64,000 nt of DNA from assembly GCA_028015205.1 (NCBI GenBank), contig CM051517.1:10278501-10342500 (forward strand). The letters run 5' to 3'. The number at the start of each line of letters is the position of its first letter. Position 1 is the first letter of the stretch. The translations under genes and the position numbers were made by a program. This stretch comes from Mytilisepta virgata. Lineage: Eukaryota > Mollusca > Bivalvia > Mytilida > Mytilidae. Below the pieces are notes generated by a model that did not search any database, had not been told where the DNA came from, and saw only the letters and a list, made by a program, of their open reading frames with translations. Below, one piece after another: positions 36,201-45,434 of this stretch.

Positions 36201-39200
36201 GACATGTTTTATTCCAAATAAAAATCAGATATACCCGAGCATTACCATAATAATTGTGTTATTAAATAGCATGGATTATTTACCCCCACCCTAATGGAAT
36301 GGTCTATCTTTTTTATTTATTTTTGTAAATAATCAAAATTTAATGAAATCGATTTTTTTTCTTTTGAACATTTGGTCAAAATGTTCTAGTGGATATATTG
36401 AACATTGAAATATGTTGGCTTATCAAAGTGAATGAGGAAAACTGGACTAAATTAAATCATATTAAATTGAAGATATATAATTTTCAGGTATATTTATATT
36501 TTACACCACACCGGCAATACTTACCCTTGCAAATCATTTTTTTTTAAATAATAATAATAAAAAAAAAAACGAATTGTAATACAAATGAAAAATAATACAT
36601 AATAATAGATTATTTATTGGTAAAAAGTTTTGCTGGTAAATTCGTCTATGTGAGACAAGGTTCCATTTTAATGTGCAGCTTTTGCGAACGAGCTCGTAGA
36701 AAGCCCGTGCGGATTTTATCTCTTTCAAAGCCAGTAAAGATGGTAACAATAAACATAAAATTCAAAACTTTTAGAAAAGTTTATAGAACTATACCTCTTG
36801 ATCACTTCCGCGGCTTTCGGATGTATTGACTACCCCGGGAGAATAAATTTTTTTCGAAAAAATTGTCTTTGGTTCTTGATTTTTCGATATAATGCTATTT
36901 CAGGGTTTTTTTCTTTTTTTGCTCTCATTCTTCTCTTTTCCTCTTACAGCTTTACCTTTGCTATTTTGTATTTATAAAAACTTTTAGTCACTGGCGATTT
37001 AACCATCATATTTTGTAATTTGTTAGATTTAGGAGAATATCAAGTCTTTCATGACAGTCTATGTTTTTTCTGTAATGTTTTTTAGATCATGTATTTTATA
37101 AACAAAACCCAGTTTTGACAAATAAAAGTAAACACTGGGTGCCGTGGTTTAGTGGTCAGCGCATCGGACTACGAAGCCAAAGGTCCCTAGTTCGATTCCC
37201 GTTCGATATGAAAATTTCAAGGATCAAATTTGCGACCGGACTTATCGACACCATTTGCGAGGATGGTTTCGGTATATGATGGTAATCCGTCGGATGGGGA
37301 TGAAAATTGCTGTCCCGTGTTAAGGAAGGGAAACACCCTTAGCACGTTAAAGAATCCTGTGTAGATGTCGAAAAAGAGTATGCTAAAATGCCGCTACAGG
37401 GGCCTCTCTCGCACCCGCCAAGTGGAGAGGGATTGGTATAAGTTGGTATCACTTGTTTCCCAATCCACTATAAATAAATAAGTTTAAAAGTATCACAAGA
37501 CTTAAGAGAGAATGCTTGGTTTTTAGTCATAATAATTATATTTTCTTTAAATTTATTTCCGTTTATAATTTAATTCATCATCGTCTTCTATTCAATCTTC
37601 GCGTTCTTTGAACATATAGAATAGGTTTATACTCAATAACGTTAGGAACGATAACTCTTATCGTAACGTCGTATTGTAACGTAATGACGTCCTACCTTAA
37701 AAATTGATCGAGTATTTTGTGAAAACTTGTGGTTAGAATTTCATAATTTTTTGTCATATAACACACATATATATGATATTTTTTGTAACAGTTTTTTGTA
37801 AGAATTAAACGACAGGATTTTTTTACAGCAGTGTTTGAATATTGAATGAGGCAACTGAAAATGAACGAAATTCCTAACATGTCTGGTACTTTTTACCTTT
37901 GGATTTTCATATAAAGAGTGAATTTTACCATCATATTTCATTTTTGATTAAGACTATATCCCAGTTCAACAATTATAACTATTTTTCATCAAACATATGT
38001 GCTATGAGAGGTAGTAATATTCATTAACTTGTGTCATCTCCTGGAATGAAGGGTACCCCTTAAATGCCCATTTTCAATGAACCCTGTGAAGGAAACGCGT
38101 GGTTGAATTTCAACAAAATTTTCTCAGGTGGTGTATTGAGACATATATAATGCATGACGAAAATATGAAAAAAATTAAACGAGTGGAAAATTTTGGCCTA
38201 ACCCAGGCCTACCCCCTTAAATTGGTCTCTTTGGGCAAGTGGTTTTGGTATTTTTCTTGTGACTAGTGATGACAAGTAACCTGTCAACATTTAGTTACAA
38301 GTGTTAACCCTGACTGTGGGAAGGAGTGTTTGACTCCAGTTTTAATTTAAAATGATAGCTAGTTTTTCTGCCTAGGCTTGTTAATTCTCTCCACAGAATT
38401 CTGACTTTCTTCATCAATAAGAAATGGCCCCTACAATATAGTCATCTGTATGGCAAGTGGTGTAATATCTGAGTAAGTAGATAAACTCTGACTTTCTTCA
38501 TCAATAAGAATTGGGCCCTTCAATGTTGTTGTCTGTATAGCAAGTGGTGTAATACCTGAGTAAGTAGATAAACATAATGTGAAAATGATTGTTATAAAAT
38601 CTCACATCAAAATTAATTTATATCAAATTGTTTACAGAGACAATAGTACAAAGTTAGATTCTATGCCAAGAGCAGTAGCAGGAAGATCGGGTTTAGTAGC
38701 TGTAGCATGTATAAATCATGTAAGTAAGATTCTGTGCCAAGAGCAGTAGCAGCAAGATCTAGTTTAGTAGCTGTAGCATGTATAAATCATGTAAGTAAGA
38801 TTCTATGCCAAGAGCTGTAGCAGCAAAATCGGGTTTAGTAGCTATAGCATGTATAAATCATGTAAGATTCTATGCCAAGAGCAGCAGCAGCAAGATAGAG
38901 TTTAGTAGCTGTAGCATGTATAAATCATGTAAGTTAGATTCTATGCCAAGCGCAGTAGCAGCAATATTGAGTTTAGTAGCTGTAGCATTTATAAATCATG
39001 CAAGTTAGATTCTATGCCAAGAGCACTAGCAGGAAGATCGGGCTTAGTAGCTGTAGCATGTATAAATCATGTAAGTAAGATTCTATGCCAAGAGCAGTAG
39101 CAGCAAGATCTAGTTTAGTAACTGTAGCATTGTATAAATCATGTAAGTTAGATTCTATGCCAAGAGCAGTAGCAGCAATATTGAGTTTAGTAGTTGTAGC

Positions 39201-42200
39201 ATTTATAAATCATGCAAGTTAGATTCTATGCCAAGAGCACTAACAGGAAGATCGGGCTTAGTAGCTGTAGCATGTAAAAATCATGTAAGTTAGATTCTAT
39301 GCCAAGAGCAGTAGCAGGAAGCTGTATCATGTATAAATCATGTAAGATTCTATGCCAAGAGCAGTAGCAGCAAGATCTAGTTTAATAGCTGTAGCATGTA
39401 TAAATCATGTAAGTAAGATTCTGTGCCAAGAGCAGTAGCAGGAAGATCGGGTTTAGTAACTATAGCATGTATAAATCATGTAAGTTAGTTTCTATGCCAA
39501 GAGCAGTAGCAGCAAGATCGGGTTTAGTAACTGTAGCATGTATATCTCATGTAAGTTAGATTCTATGCCAAGAGGAACAGCAGCAAGATCAGGTTTAATA
39601 GCTGTAGCATGTAAAAATCATGTAAGTTAGATTCTATGCCAAGAGCAGTAGCAGCAAGATCAGGTTTAGTAGCTGTAGCATGTATAAATCATGTAAGTAA
39701 ATTCTATGCCAAGAGCAGTAGCAGCAAGATCGGGTTTAGTAACTGTAGCATGTATAACTCATGTAAGTTAGATTCTATGCCAAGAGGAGTAGCAGCAAAA
39801 TCAGATTTAATAGCTGTAGCATGTATAAATCATGTAAGTTAGATTCAATGGCAAGAGCAGCAGCAGCAAGATCAGGTTTAGTAGCTGTAGCATGCAAAAA
39901 TGATGTAAGTTAGATTCAGTGTCACTAGCATTATCTGCAAGGTCATGTCCAGCAGTCATAGGTATAATGAATTATGTTAATTAATTTTATGCCAAAAGGT
40001 GCACTTTCTGTTAGATCAGGTAGCTGTAACTATAATTCATTTAAGTTATCATTTCTCTTTATATTCTATTCTTGGCAGAGTCAGACCTGGGAGTCTTAGC
40101 TTGTATAAATAATCAAACCTTGATTCTATGATGAATATGCTGTTGAAAAAAAATCTGGAAATAGCCAGTTTCATTATAACAGCTAATTCAGTTTAAAGTC
40201 AATGGCTGAAACCAACATGGTTGTTGTGAAGAAGGTTGAAAAAATTATCTTGTAAAATAAAAACTGTTTAAAATAATGTACATATATTTGCCACTTGCAA
40301 GTTTAATCAGTAAATGAGTTACCAGTAATAAGACAAAAACAGAAATTCTAGTAAGCAAAAGTGTAATGAATATGCTCTTTGTTTTTCAGATCATTGTTTT
40401 TAGAAATGGATCAAAGTTATTATCACAGGGTGTAAATTTTGAACCAGTTAGTATAGATATTTTACAAGGAGGATCATTAATTGCTGTAGGCGGAGAAAAG
40501 GTAAAACTTAACATCTGTTAGAATACTGACATATGTATCAATATTTAACAGTGAAACCTGTTTTTGTCGTTCATCATTGTTGTACAGGAAAAGTTAGTGA
40601 CGGGTCAATCAAAAGTCAACTTGGATTTTGTTTCAGATTTATAACATGTAAGATATTACTGTAATGAAAAAAAAAATGAGGGTGCATTGAAGTGATGCTT
40701 AGATATAATTTAAAAATTAAATACTGATGTTTTTCAAAAGCCTAAAATAAGACAGATTTGTGCTTTATATGAATTTTTTCATGGTTTGGTAATATTTACA
40801 GTGTTGGATCCCACACTTTTGCAAAAGGGGGACCAACTTTTGGTGGGGGGGGGGTCTGGTAAGATTTTTGAAATTTTGGTGTGAAATCCTCCATTCTGAG
40901 ACATTTTCAGCTAAATTCCAGACAATTTTTTGTGTGGATTTTGTGGCCTCCTTGGGGTCCCTCCTGGATCCACCCCTGATTTATGTATCAAATGGCTCTG
41001 TTAGAGAGGTCATATTTTATTCCCTATTCAGTTCATACAAGCTCTCAGTAGGTTGAAAGACAAAGTGTTTTGGTGTCAACTATGTTTTTTTGAGTGGAAG
41101 CAGTTTTTCAATAATTTAAAGAAAGAAAAGTCTAAACATTTTTACATTACACAGATTTCTTATTAAACAAGACATGTAACATATCCATTATGTAAATGAA
41201 AAAATAAAAGTAACCGTTTTGTAATGATATTTATATTGATATGTTTTCCTTATTTTGATGTTGCTGTAATAAACCATATGTTGAACTTCAGTAAATCAGG
41301 CAAAAGCCATTATATTAATTATGCATTCCTTTGTTTCAGGATAACAAAGTCCATATATATGATGTTTCCAGTGGTAGTTTAACAGAAGTACATGTAATAG
41401 ACAATACTGCAGCAGCCATGGATCTAAAGTTTTCTCCTGATGGACAATACTTAGCGACAGCTGGAGCTGATAAATATGTCCGATGTTACACTGTGTCAAA
41501 TTATGAGGTAACATGTTAAAAAGGATCAGTATTCCATATCCTTTGATTTTCGTATTCCAGATACAAAAAAAAAGAAAATATCTGCAGACTCATGATGTAC
41601 TTATTGCAGAACAGGTACAAGTATTCATTGTATAGTATATCAATCACTCGATAACCGAAATGTCTGAAACACCAACCAATGAAAAACATTTGCACCTGCA
41701 ATCAACAGGTAAGAAAAATTTATATTCAAATCTCAGACAAGAAAATATTTGTTTAGATTTGCTATGCCAGTGATGAAGTGAACAATAATAATAAAAAATG
41801 TGTGCTTAATCTTTTCCCATGTTTTATGCAAGTTTTCTCATAGATGCTTACCTCATATCCTTTCAATTTAATACTTATTTATAATATTTACTACTAACAA
41901 TGAAGTGAGATAATTTCCCAGATAAAACCACTGCCTTGTCTCAAAATTGTGTCTACCGATAATTGTACTGCTACTGTTGATTGTCGAACAATATTGATAA
42001 TTAACCACTTTGGACAGATATTTTCATCAATCTTAAAAGTCAAAAACAAAATGCAATGCATGTACCATTAAAATTGAAATGATTTGCTGAAAAATTTGTT
42101 TTACACTGTGAAAATTGAAATTTCACTGATCAAATTATAAAATATATCATGATGATTTGAGATGTTTTGTACTTGCACTTGAATAATTTACATTAGATTG

Positions 42201-43540
42201 TTTTAATTTTTTTGTAGTGTCTGTTTTCATATCCACAACATACAGCAAAGGTGAAATGTTTGGCATGGAGTCCAGATTCTACACGGTTTGCCACTGGTGG
42301 TTTAGATAACCATATAGTTATATGGAATCCACTGAATGGAAAATCTCCAAAAGTTATTAAGGGTATATGATTATTATTTGTATTGCAAACTTTTTTGATT
42401 GGTTATATATAAGAAGCAGGTTGATCAGAAACTTCAGAAAACTAGTATTCATTTTGACAACTATTTTATGATAATTGACAGAGTTTTTGGAATTCTATGG
42501 GAATGCATTGATGCTTAACCTCCATATCCATTCATTTTCATATAGAACTACTATTTGAAGTACAGTAGAATTTCGATGGTTCGAACTCCAAAGGACCGTC
42601 AAAATGTGTTAGAATTATCGGTACTTCAAGATACATGTACTGATGTTTGTTCCAATATGGAAAATTTCCAGTGACATACATATGAGTTCATACCATGAAA
42701 TATTTTAAAATGAAAGATTATGCAAAAAAAATTAATCACTAATTAACAGTAATTAAAGATTCAGATTCAATATTTTATTAAAGTCTCACCACTTGTACAA
42801 CATATAAAATCACATATACATAAAACATAATCATGGTTAAAAGTTAGAAGAATGTAGAACATCTATATAACATAAAACTCCAAACATTTACCTGTCAGAC
42901 TTAATCTGCACTTACCAATACACCACAACAAGTTAGGTAACTTTGCATTGAACAGCCAAGTCAAAAGTGAGAAGCTAACTGCCTGCAAATTTAATCTGAG
43001 AATCTGAGCCCTGTTCATCTAGCAGACCAAATTTGGACATTGACCTTTCACCTTATCATGCAACTAACCATCTGATATGCAGAAAAAACCATTCCTCATG
43101 GATGAACAAGACTTACACTCTGCATACGCTACAATTAAATTTTGAATTTTAATTTTTGCTGATAATTTTTTTGCATATACTGTGCATATCATGAGTTGTT
43201 TTTGGTTGTTGAAAACTTTCAATAATTAATGACTGAAAGTTTACAGTATTTTCTTTTAAAAATCGTATACAAGCACCAATGAAGCAAATGCCTCACCTTT
43301 CAAACAGAAAATTAACAATTTGGAAAATAATCTTTCATTTTTGCTTATTTTGGCAAAATTAGCAATTTGCATGATTTGTCTCACTTAATAAGTATGAATT
43401 TTTAAGAATTTTGTAGAAAATAATTTTTTTTTTCAGGTGCCCATGCCATGAGTGTTATTAACAAGATCGCTTGGTTAAATGACAAAGTTGTGGTATCTGC
43501 AGCTCAGGATAGCAACATAAAACAATTTGATGTTGAATAA
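21207..43540 (+). CDS. WDR1: WDR1 / actin-interacting protein 1 (AIP1), 16 coding exons
   Basis: Exons: 21207-21225, 23378-23499, 24173-24263, 24629-24776, 26869-27049, 27534-27611, 27851-27928, 29371-29462, 30270-30411, 31095-31176, 34109-34262, 38638-38719, 40390-40500, 41340-41507, 42218-42362, 43437-43540. The total is 1797 bases, 598 residues plus stop, against about 606 in human WDR1. All junctions are in phase. The family binds cofilin-decorated actin filaments and speeds their disassembly in the cytoplasm; it folds as two seven-bladed WD propellers. Landmarks: KVFASLP (8-14), [81 protein letters not shown] and IAWLND. Fifteen junctions are GT-AG; intron 10 is AT-AC. Introns carry many repeats, including arrays grown from exons 4, 7 and 12. 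Exon order and conservation suggest a working gene. Confidence 0.97.
23378..23499 (+). CDS. WDR1: WDR1 exon 2
   Basis: Residues 7-47: KVFASLP, GGDPKGK, LYTN. Acceptor TTTCACAG, donor GTAAGT. Intron 2 (23500-24172) has no recognised feature. Confidence 0.95.
24173..24263 (+). CDS. WDR1: WDR1 exon 3
   Basis: Residues 48-77 plus one base, covering DPSVADIYT and SGFYIAS. Donor GTATGT. Intron 3 (24264-24628) shows nothing of note. Confidence 0.95.
24629..24776 (+). CDS. WDR1: WDR1 exon 4
   Basis: Residues 78-127: [25 protein letters not shown]. Donor GTAAGA. The 3' end and donor of this exon recur as degenerate copies in the following intron. Confidence 0.95.
24777..26290. repeat. tandem array grown from the 3' end of WDR1 exon 4
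   Basis: Old units of roughly 65 bp run from the exon to about 25020 and from 25775 to 26040, with GTGGAGAAGGAA, AAGATAAGT and 'TCAGGTGATAT' themes. At 25778-25815, 'GATAGTCAA' and CAGTATGTGGAGAAGGAA repeat exon 4 sequence almost exactly. Five young 51-bp units follow (about 26031-26285) with GAAGGAAGGGAAAGGTATG, and their translation still contains CEGRER, close to the exon's CGEGRER. The ORFs on both strands here are repeat artefacts. A hAT-like remnant interrupts the array. Confidence 0.8.
25025..25765 (+). pseudogene. hAT-like transposase C-terminal remnant
   Basis: The 109-residue frame 25205-25534 contains [19 protein letters not shown] followed by [10 protein letters not shown] and MRIC. 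This is the dimerisation region of hAT transposases and related domesticated proteins. The N-terminal catalytic part is absent, so it is a fragment. Pyrimidine- and CCCC-rich flanks on both sides (25060-25130, 25685-25735) may be its element's ends. It lies in WDR1 intron 4. Confidence 0.75.
26869..27049 (+). CDS. WDR1: WDR1 exon 5
   Basis: Residues 127-187: [10 protein letters not shown], then [10 protein letters not shown], a strongly conserved AIP1 signature. Donor GTATGT. The preceding intron from 26290 is plain AT-rich sequence. The following one has a fragment of the bivalve 'CTCCTCTGAAACC...GGCCAAATGAA' repeat at about 27095-27400. Confidence 0.96.
27534..27611 (+). CDS. WDR1: WDR1 exon 6
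   Basis: Residues 188-213, one WD-repeat core: [11 protein letters not shown] and GGADGK. Exactly 78 bases, phase 0 on both sides. Confidence 0.96.
27851..27928 (+). CDS. WDR1: WDR1 exon 7
   Basis: Residues 214-239: [10 protein letters not shown] and HKGGIYA. 78 bases, phase 0. The donor GTAAGTATTTC and the last ~20 exon bases recur several times just downstream. Confidence 0.95.
27906..28100. repeat. degenerate ~40-bp array grown from WDR1 exon 7 end and donor
   Basis: CACATAAAGGAGGTATTTAT plus GCTGTAAGTATTTCAC in the exon and donor is followed by ACATATAGGAGGTATTTACA with TTGTAAATATTTCAC, then more decayed units. One of these again ends GTGCTGTAAGTATTTC near 28050, and another TAGTAAGTATTTTAC near 28090. 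About five units in all. The rest of intron 7 to 28920 shows no recognised feature. Confidence 0.75.
28928..29279. mobile_element. 'CCACACCAAATTGAT' MITE copy in WDR1 intron 7
   Basis: Same family as 53359-53723: TTGATCTTTAGTTCTTT at the left and CAAAGAACTGAAAATCAATTT at the right are inverted terminal parts. It ends GGCC before TTA. The left end is decayed. Confidence 0.6.
29371..29462 (+). CDS. WDR1: WDR1 exon 8
   Basis: Residues 240-269 plus two bases: [11 protein letters not shown]. Donor GTATGT. Val270 is split with exon 9. Confidence 0.95.
29843..30048. mobile_element. short MITE in WDR1 intron 8
   Basis: Left ACTGTAAATTCAGAAATTAT with TTTATTATTGCGA. The right end reverse complemented gives ATGTAAATTTGGAAATTATT with TTTATTATTGCGA. 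About 205 bp, no ORF. Related ends are seen at about 45152-45232. Confidence 0.65.
30270..30411 (+). CDS. WDR1: WDR1 exon 9
   Basis: Residues 270-317: [20 protein letters not shown] and LRIIK. It covers the junction region between the two propellers. Confidence 0.96.
30886..31029 (+). other. possible alternative terminal exon of WDR1
   Basis: After CTTTTACAG (ending 30885) the exon 9 frame would continue for 15 codons, ending SEDKVLQ, before TGA at 30931-30933; AATAAA follows at 31024-31029. If used it would give a WDR1 cut after the first propeller. There is no independent support, and it may be chance. Confidence 0.25.
31095..31176 (+). CDS. WDR1: WDR1 exon 10 (ends at a U12 AT-AC donor)
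   Basis: Residues 318-344 plus one base: [15 protein letters not shown] and YSGDQTARV. It ends directly before ATATCCTTT rather than GT. No in-frame GT donor here would restore the conserved continuation. Confidence 0.93.
31177..34108 (+). other. WDR1: U12-type AT-AC intron of WDR1
   Basis: The 5' end ATATCCTTT (31177-31185) and the branch site TTCCTTAAC (34091-34099) match the minor-spliceosome consensus. AC at 34107-34108 is about 10 bases past the branch adenosine. Joining here gives ...[13 protein letters not shown], which aligns without gap to human ...HINYWDSETGEND. No AG lies between the in-frame stop at 34096-34098 and the conserved IWN codons, so an AG acceptor is not possible. The 2.9-kb intron holds a repeat element and a 135-bp array. 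Confidence 0.92.
32455..34015. repeat. 'ATGTCTCCC...GGGAGACAT' element with eight ~135-bp G-rich units
   Basis: Starts with the foldback TATGTCTCCCCTTCTCGAAG/GGGAGACATA and closes with GGGGAGACATCAGTTTTAGC. From about 32670 to 33790 units of ~135 bp recur, with AACCATATATATTATTACTC, GAATCATTTGGTACCAT and 'GGGGTCATGCCCCACCCCCT' landmarks. Two units have poly-G runs of 11-13 near 33338 and 33458 and a shared insertion GTATAACAAAGACTAAG. The 210- and 122-residue minus-strand ORFs exist only because the unit is divisible by three. Confidence 0.85.
34109..34262 (+). CDS. WDR1: WDR1 exon 11 (after the AT-AC intron)
   Basis: Residues 345-395 plus two bases: [18 protein letters not shown] and [10 protein letters not shown]. 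Donor GTAAGG. Confidence 0.94.
34590..35610. repeat. 'ATGCCCCATC' element with ~155-bp units, split by a SINE
   Basis: Starts ATGCCCCATCCACAAATGTG/GAAGGGGCAT, a foldback. Then about four units share TATAGTACAA, 'CAACTCAG', TTTGAGTC, 'ACCTACATTTTATG' and TTTTGCATTTAG. The SINE at 34703-34967 sits inside it. In WDR1 intron 11. Confidence 0.65.
34703..34967 (-). mobile_element. tRNA-derived SINE with 8-bp target duplication
   Basis: CAGAAACC flanks both sides (34695-34702 and 34968-34975). On the minus strand the head reads GGGGCCTCGGTGGCAGAGTG then GTCTAGG (A-box), with a long variable-arm-like insert and GTGAGTTCGAATCTCAC (B-box). A serine- or leucine-type tRNA ancestor is likely. The tail is AACAAACAAA-like. 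Same family as 6629-6890. Confidence 0.85.
35851..38216. mobile_element. 2.4-kb TTAA-flanked TIR element (piggyBac-like, non-autonomous)
   Basis: TTAA at 35847-35850 and 38217-38220. The left TIR is GGGGATAGGCCTGGG and the right, reverse complemented, GGGGGTAGGCCTGGG, both directly adjacent to the TTAA. The piggyBac superfamily duplicates TTAA. No transposase ORF is present; the small frames at 36534-36829 and 37692-37941 match nothing. A SINE is nested at 37131-37485. In WDR1 intron 11. Confidence 0.75.
37131..37485 (+). mobile_element. tRNA-derived SINE with intact A and B boxes
   Basis: The head GCCGTGGTTTAGTGGTCAGC followed by GCATCGGACTACGAAG and TAGTTCGATTCC is very tRNA-like; CTACGAA resembles an Arg (ACG) anticodon loop. 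The body and AAATAAATAA tail follow. AAAAGTA at 37124-37130 and 37486-37492 is the likely target duplication. It is nested in the TTAA element, hence younger than it. Confidence 0.85.
38399..38572. repeat. tandem duplication of ~90 bp
   Basis: Two adjacent copies: CTGACTTTCTTCATCAATAAG ... 'GCAAGTGGTGTAATA' ... GAGTAAGTAGATAAA. Related, more decayed sequence is near 29700-29790. Just upstream of exon 12. Confidence 0.8.
38638..38719 (+). CDS. WDR1: WDR1 exon 12 (founder of the 71-bp array)
   Basis: Residues 396-423: [14 protein letters not shown] and VAVACINH. Acceptor TTGTTTACAG, donor CAT|GTAAGT. Only this first copy has a proper polypyrimidine tract and the upstream AGACAATAGTACA. It aligns with human KLDVQPKCVAVG...AVVVCI. 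About 19 diverged copies follow in the intron. Confidence 0.93.
38651..40050. repeat. 71-bp tandem array of WDR1 exon 12 plus its splice donor, ~20 copies
   Basis: Unit start AAGTTAGATTCTATGCCAAG, unit end GCATGTATAAATCATGT. The first unit is the real exon. The unit boundary lies where exon AAGTTAGAT meets the look-alike intron start (GT)AAGTAAGAT. Nearly every copy keeps CATGTAAGT. Copies near 38864 and 39343 share a 4-bp loss; the pair near 38931-39072 recurs at 39145-39286, a higher-order period of three units. The last two copies (39900-40050) are badly decayed. 71 is not divisible by three, and read-through meets stops. Confidence 0.97.
40390..40500 (+). CDS. WDR1: WDR1 exon 13
   Basis: Residues 424-460: IIVFRNGSK and IAVGGEK. 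111 bases, phase 0. The intron after it has a short G-rich repeat at about 40800-40980 (GGATCCACCCCTG end). Confidence 0.96.
41340..41507 (+). CDS. WDR1: WDR1 exon 14
   Basis: Residues 461-516: [28 protein letters not shown] and VRCYTV; a full WD repeat. Intron 14 (41508-42217) shows nothing recognised. Confidence 0.97.
42218..42362 (+). CDS. WDR1: WDR1 exon 15
   Basis: Residues 517-564 plus one base: [25 protein letters not shown]. Donor GTATAT, a weaker site. Intron 15 has no recognised feature. Confidence 0.96.
43437..43540 (+). CDS. WDR1: WDR1 exon 16 (end)
   Basis: Residues 565-598 and [20 protein letters not shown], then [15 protein letters not shown]. It closes the last propeller blade. 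Confidence 0.96.
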
Positions 43541-44007
43541 GTCATAATGCAGTGTCTTAGTGCAGTAATACTTTATCATGTGACAGCAATTTATATAATG
43601 GACATAAATGTACTTTTACAGCCATGGATTGTTCAGTACAACCACTCCTGTTATCAGATAATTACATTGAGGATCAGAACAGAAACAGTAGCCATATTAG
43701 CAACAGATGACAAACAAGATTTCTACTGCACACAGTTTGTCATGATTTTAAGCTATTTTTTTTTGTATTGTGACATCTATATTTTGAATTGCTAATGTTT
43801 TTGATGGCTGTTTCAAGACAACAATGACATAATGTCTTTATTAGGCAGTGAATATTTAAATCTTGATTGTCACTCGTTATGATACTGCTACTGTTTGTTT
43901 TGATTCTGATAATGATATATTTAAGTTCTACTTTATGTGTTGACACAATTATCAAATTTTGTGTTGATTTTGTGTTTAAGTTGGCCGTTGTGCAATTTTT
44001 CCATTAG

Positions 44008-44013
44008 AATAAA
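44008..44013 (+). terminator. WDR1: polyadenylation signal of WDR1
   Basis: AATAAA about 470 bases after the stop. A TTAA-flanked element begins 8 bases downstream (44021), so the cleavage site probably falls at or inside it. Later signals (for example AATAAA near 45263) could give longer 3' UTRs. Confidence 0.45.
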
Positions 44014-44020
44014 ACATTAA

Positions 44021-44403
44021 GGATGTTCACTGTTCAGTTAAAATAACAAGCTTTTCATAATACTGATAAATATTGATAGTAGATTTATAAAGGAACTAAA
44101 AGAGCAAAAAAAATTACAGGTCTGTGTGCTTGTTTTCGAGATATAAGCCATTGAAAATTTGGCAGGAAAAATATGCTCTCTTGATTTTACATAGCTTTAT
44201 CATTGACAAGTTTTATTCCCAAAAACCATTAAATAATAAGTATTTTATATGATTTTTACAAATTGCTTATTATTCTGTATGCAAAAGATTTATGAAAAGA
44301 AAAATGGGTGTTAGTGGGAAAAATAATTTATGGCATTCAAATGGATAAATACAGATTATTCTGAACATCTGACAAAAATTTAAAACATGACCAGCGAACA
44401 TCC
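44021..44403. mobile_element. 383-bp TTAA-flanked MITE
   Basis: TTAA at 44017-44020 and 44404-44407; TIRs GGATGTTCACTG and (reverse complemented right end) GGATGTTCGCTG. No ORF. A second TTAA-type family, distinct from 35851-38216. Confidence 0.75.
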
Positions 44404-44409
44404 TTAACA

Positions 44410-45430
44410 AAATCAGTTATATAAATATCATACGTGTATACAAAAATATACTATAATTACATAATGAATTGGTTTTAAAAAATGGTTAAAATTTGATTTG
44501 ATTTTTTGTGTCATCTATTTTGGTGAAATTCAGTTATTTTAATTAATAATATTGCTGAAAAATTATATGTACATGTGATCACGACATTATTTTATCATTA
44601 ATGCATTTGATGTATTAATAACAAATACAGGTCAGTATCTTTTTTTTAATTTGAGGAATTCATTCTTTTTTTATCTTAATGGGCTATTTTTTAATGTAGT
44701 GTAAACTGTGCTGTAAATTTACTCCTTTTTCTGTTAAAAATTTAAATTTATGTTTGGTTCAGTAATATCTTTGATATATAGTAATTTTATAATTCTAATG
44801 AATAATAATTAACTCTGTGGAATAGTTATCAATGAAATATATAGCAATTTTAACAGTGTTTTTTTTTTATAGATTTATTAAGGAAATCAATATAATCTTT
44901 TGCTGATAAAACATCAGCTGTAAAGACATGGTACCATTATTTTATAGTAGGAAATATAAGGAAAGTTTTTGTTTGTGCTTTTGTTCATATGTGCCTTAAT
45001 ATGTTCAAAATCTGTTTATTAATTAGAGAATTTTGATAAGTTGTTATAAATGATCTAGATAAGATATTTTATTTACGCAAAGTAGTTTGCCTGTCCTTTA
45101 TTATGTTAGATTATATTTGTTATAAGTTTTATACTGTCTGTTGTCTAAAATACTGTAAATTTAGAAATTAATGCATTTATTAATTCAGATCTCCAAATAT
45201 TGACAAGAATATCACACTTACAGTATTAAAATACACAAATTAAGAATATAAAATAGAATTCTAAATAAATTTGAATCTTTTTAACTCAATTTTGTTATCT
45301 CAAAACTCTTAATATTTCAGATTCATTACTCCAAATGTTATAATTATTCTATATTTATTCATGATAATCTCAAATTTGTCTAATTTGTGTTTTTGTAGTT
45401 TTTAGGATTAATTTCTCCTTATAATTGATT
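44410..45430. other. AT-rich WDR1 downstream sequence
   Basis: Possible extended 3' UTR. Contains a short relic of the ACTGTAAATTTAGAAATTAA MITE family at 45152-45232; otherwise nothing recognised. Confidence 0.4.
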
Positions 45431-45434
45431 TTTA

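Noticed and set aside
37138..37215. Functional tRNA gene
   Set aside because: A and B boxes are good, but the acceptor stem does not close and a SINE body with tail and target duplications follows.
38805..39842. ORFs with PRAVAA-type peptides as extra WDR1 exons
   Set aside because: Copies lack acceptors with a polypyrimidine tract, the 71-bp unit breaks frame, and only one such exon is needed for the conserved protein.
38651..40050. CRISPR-like array
   Set aside because: There are no unique spacers, copies are contiguous, and the genome is eukaryotic.
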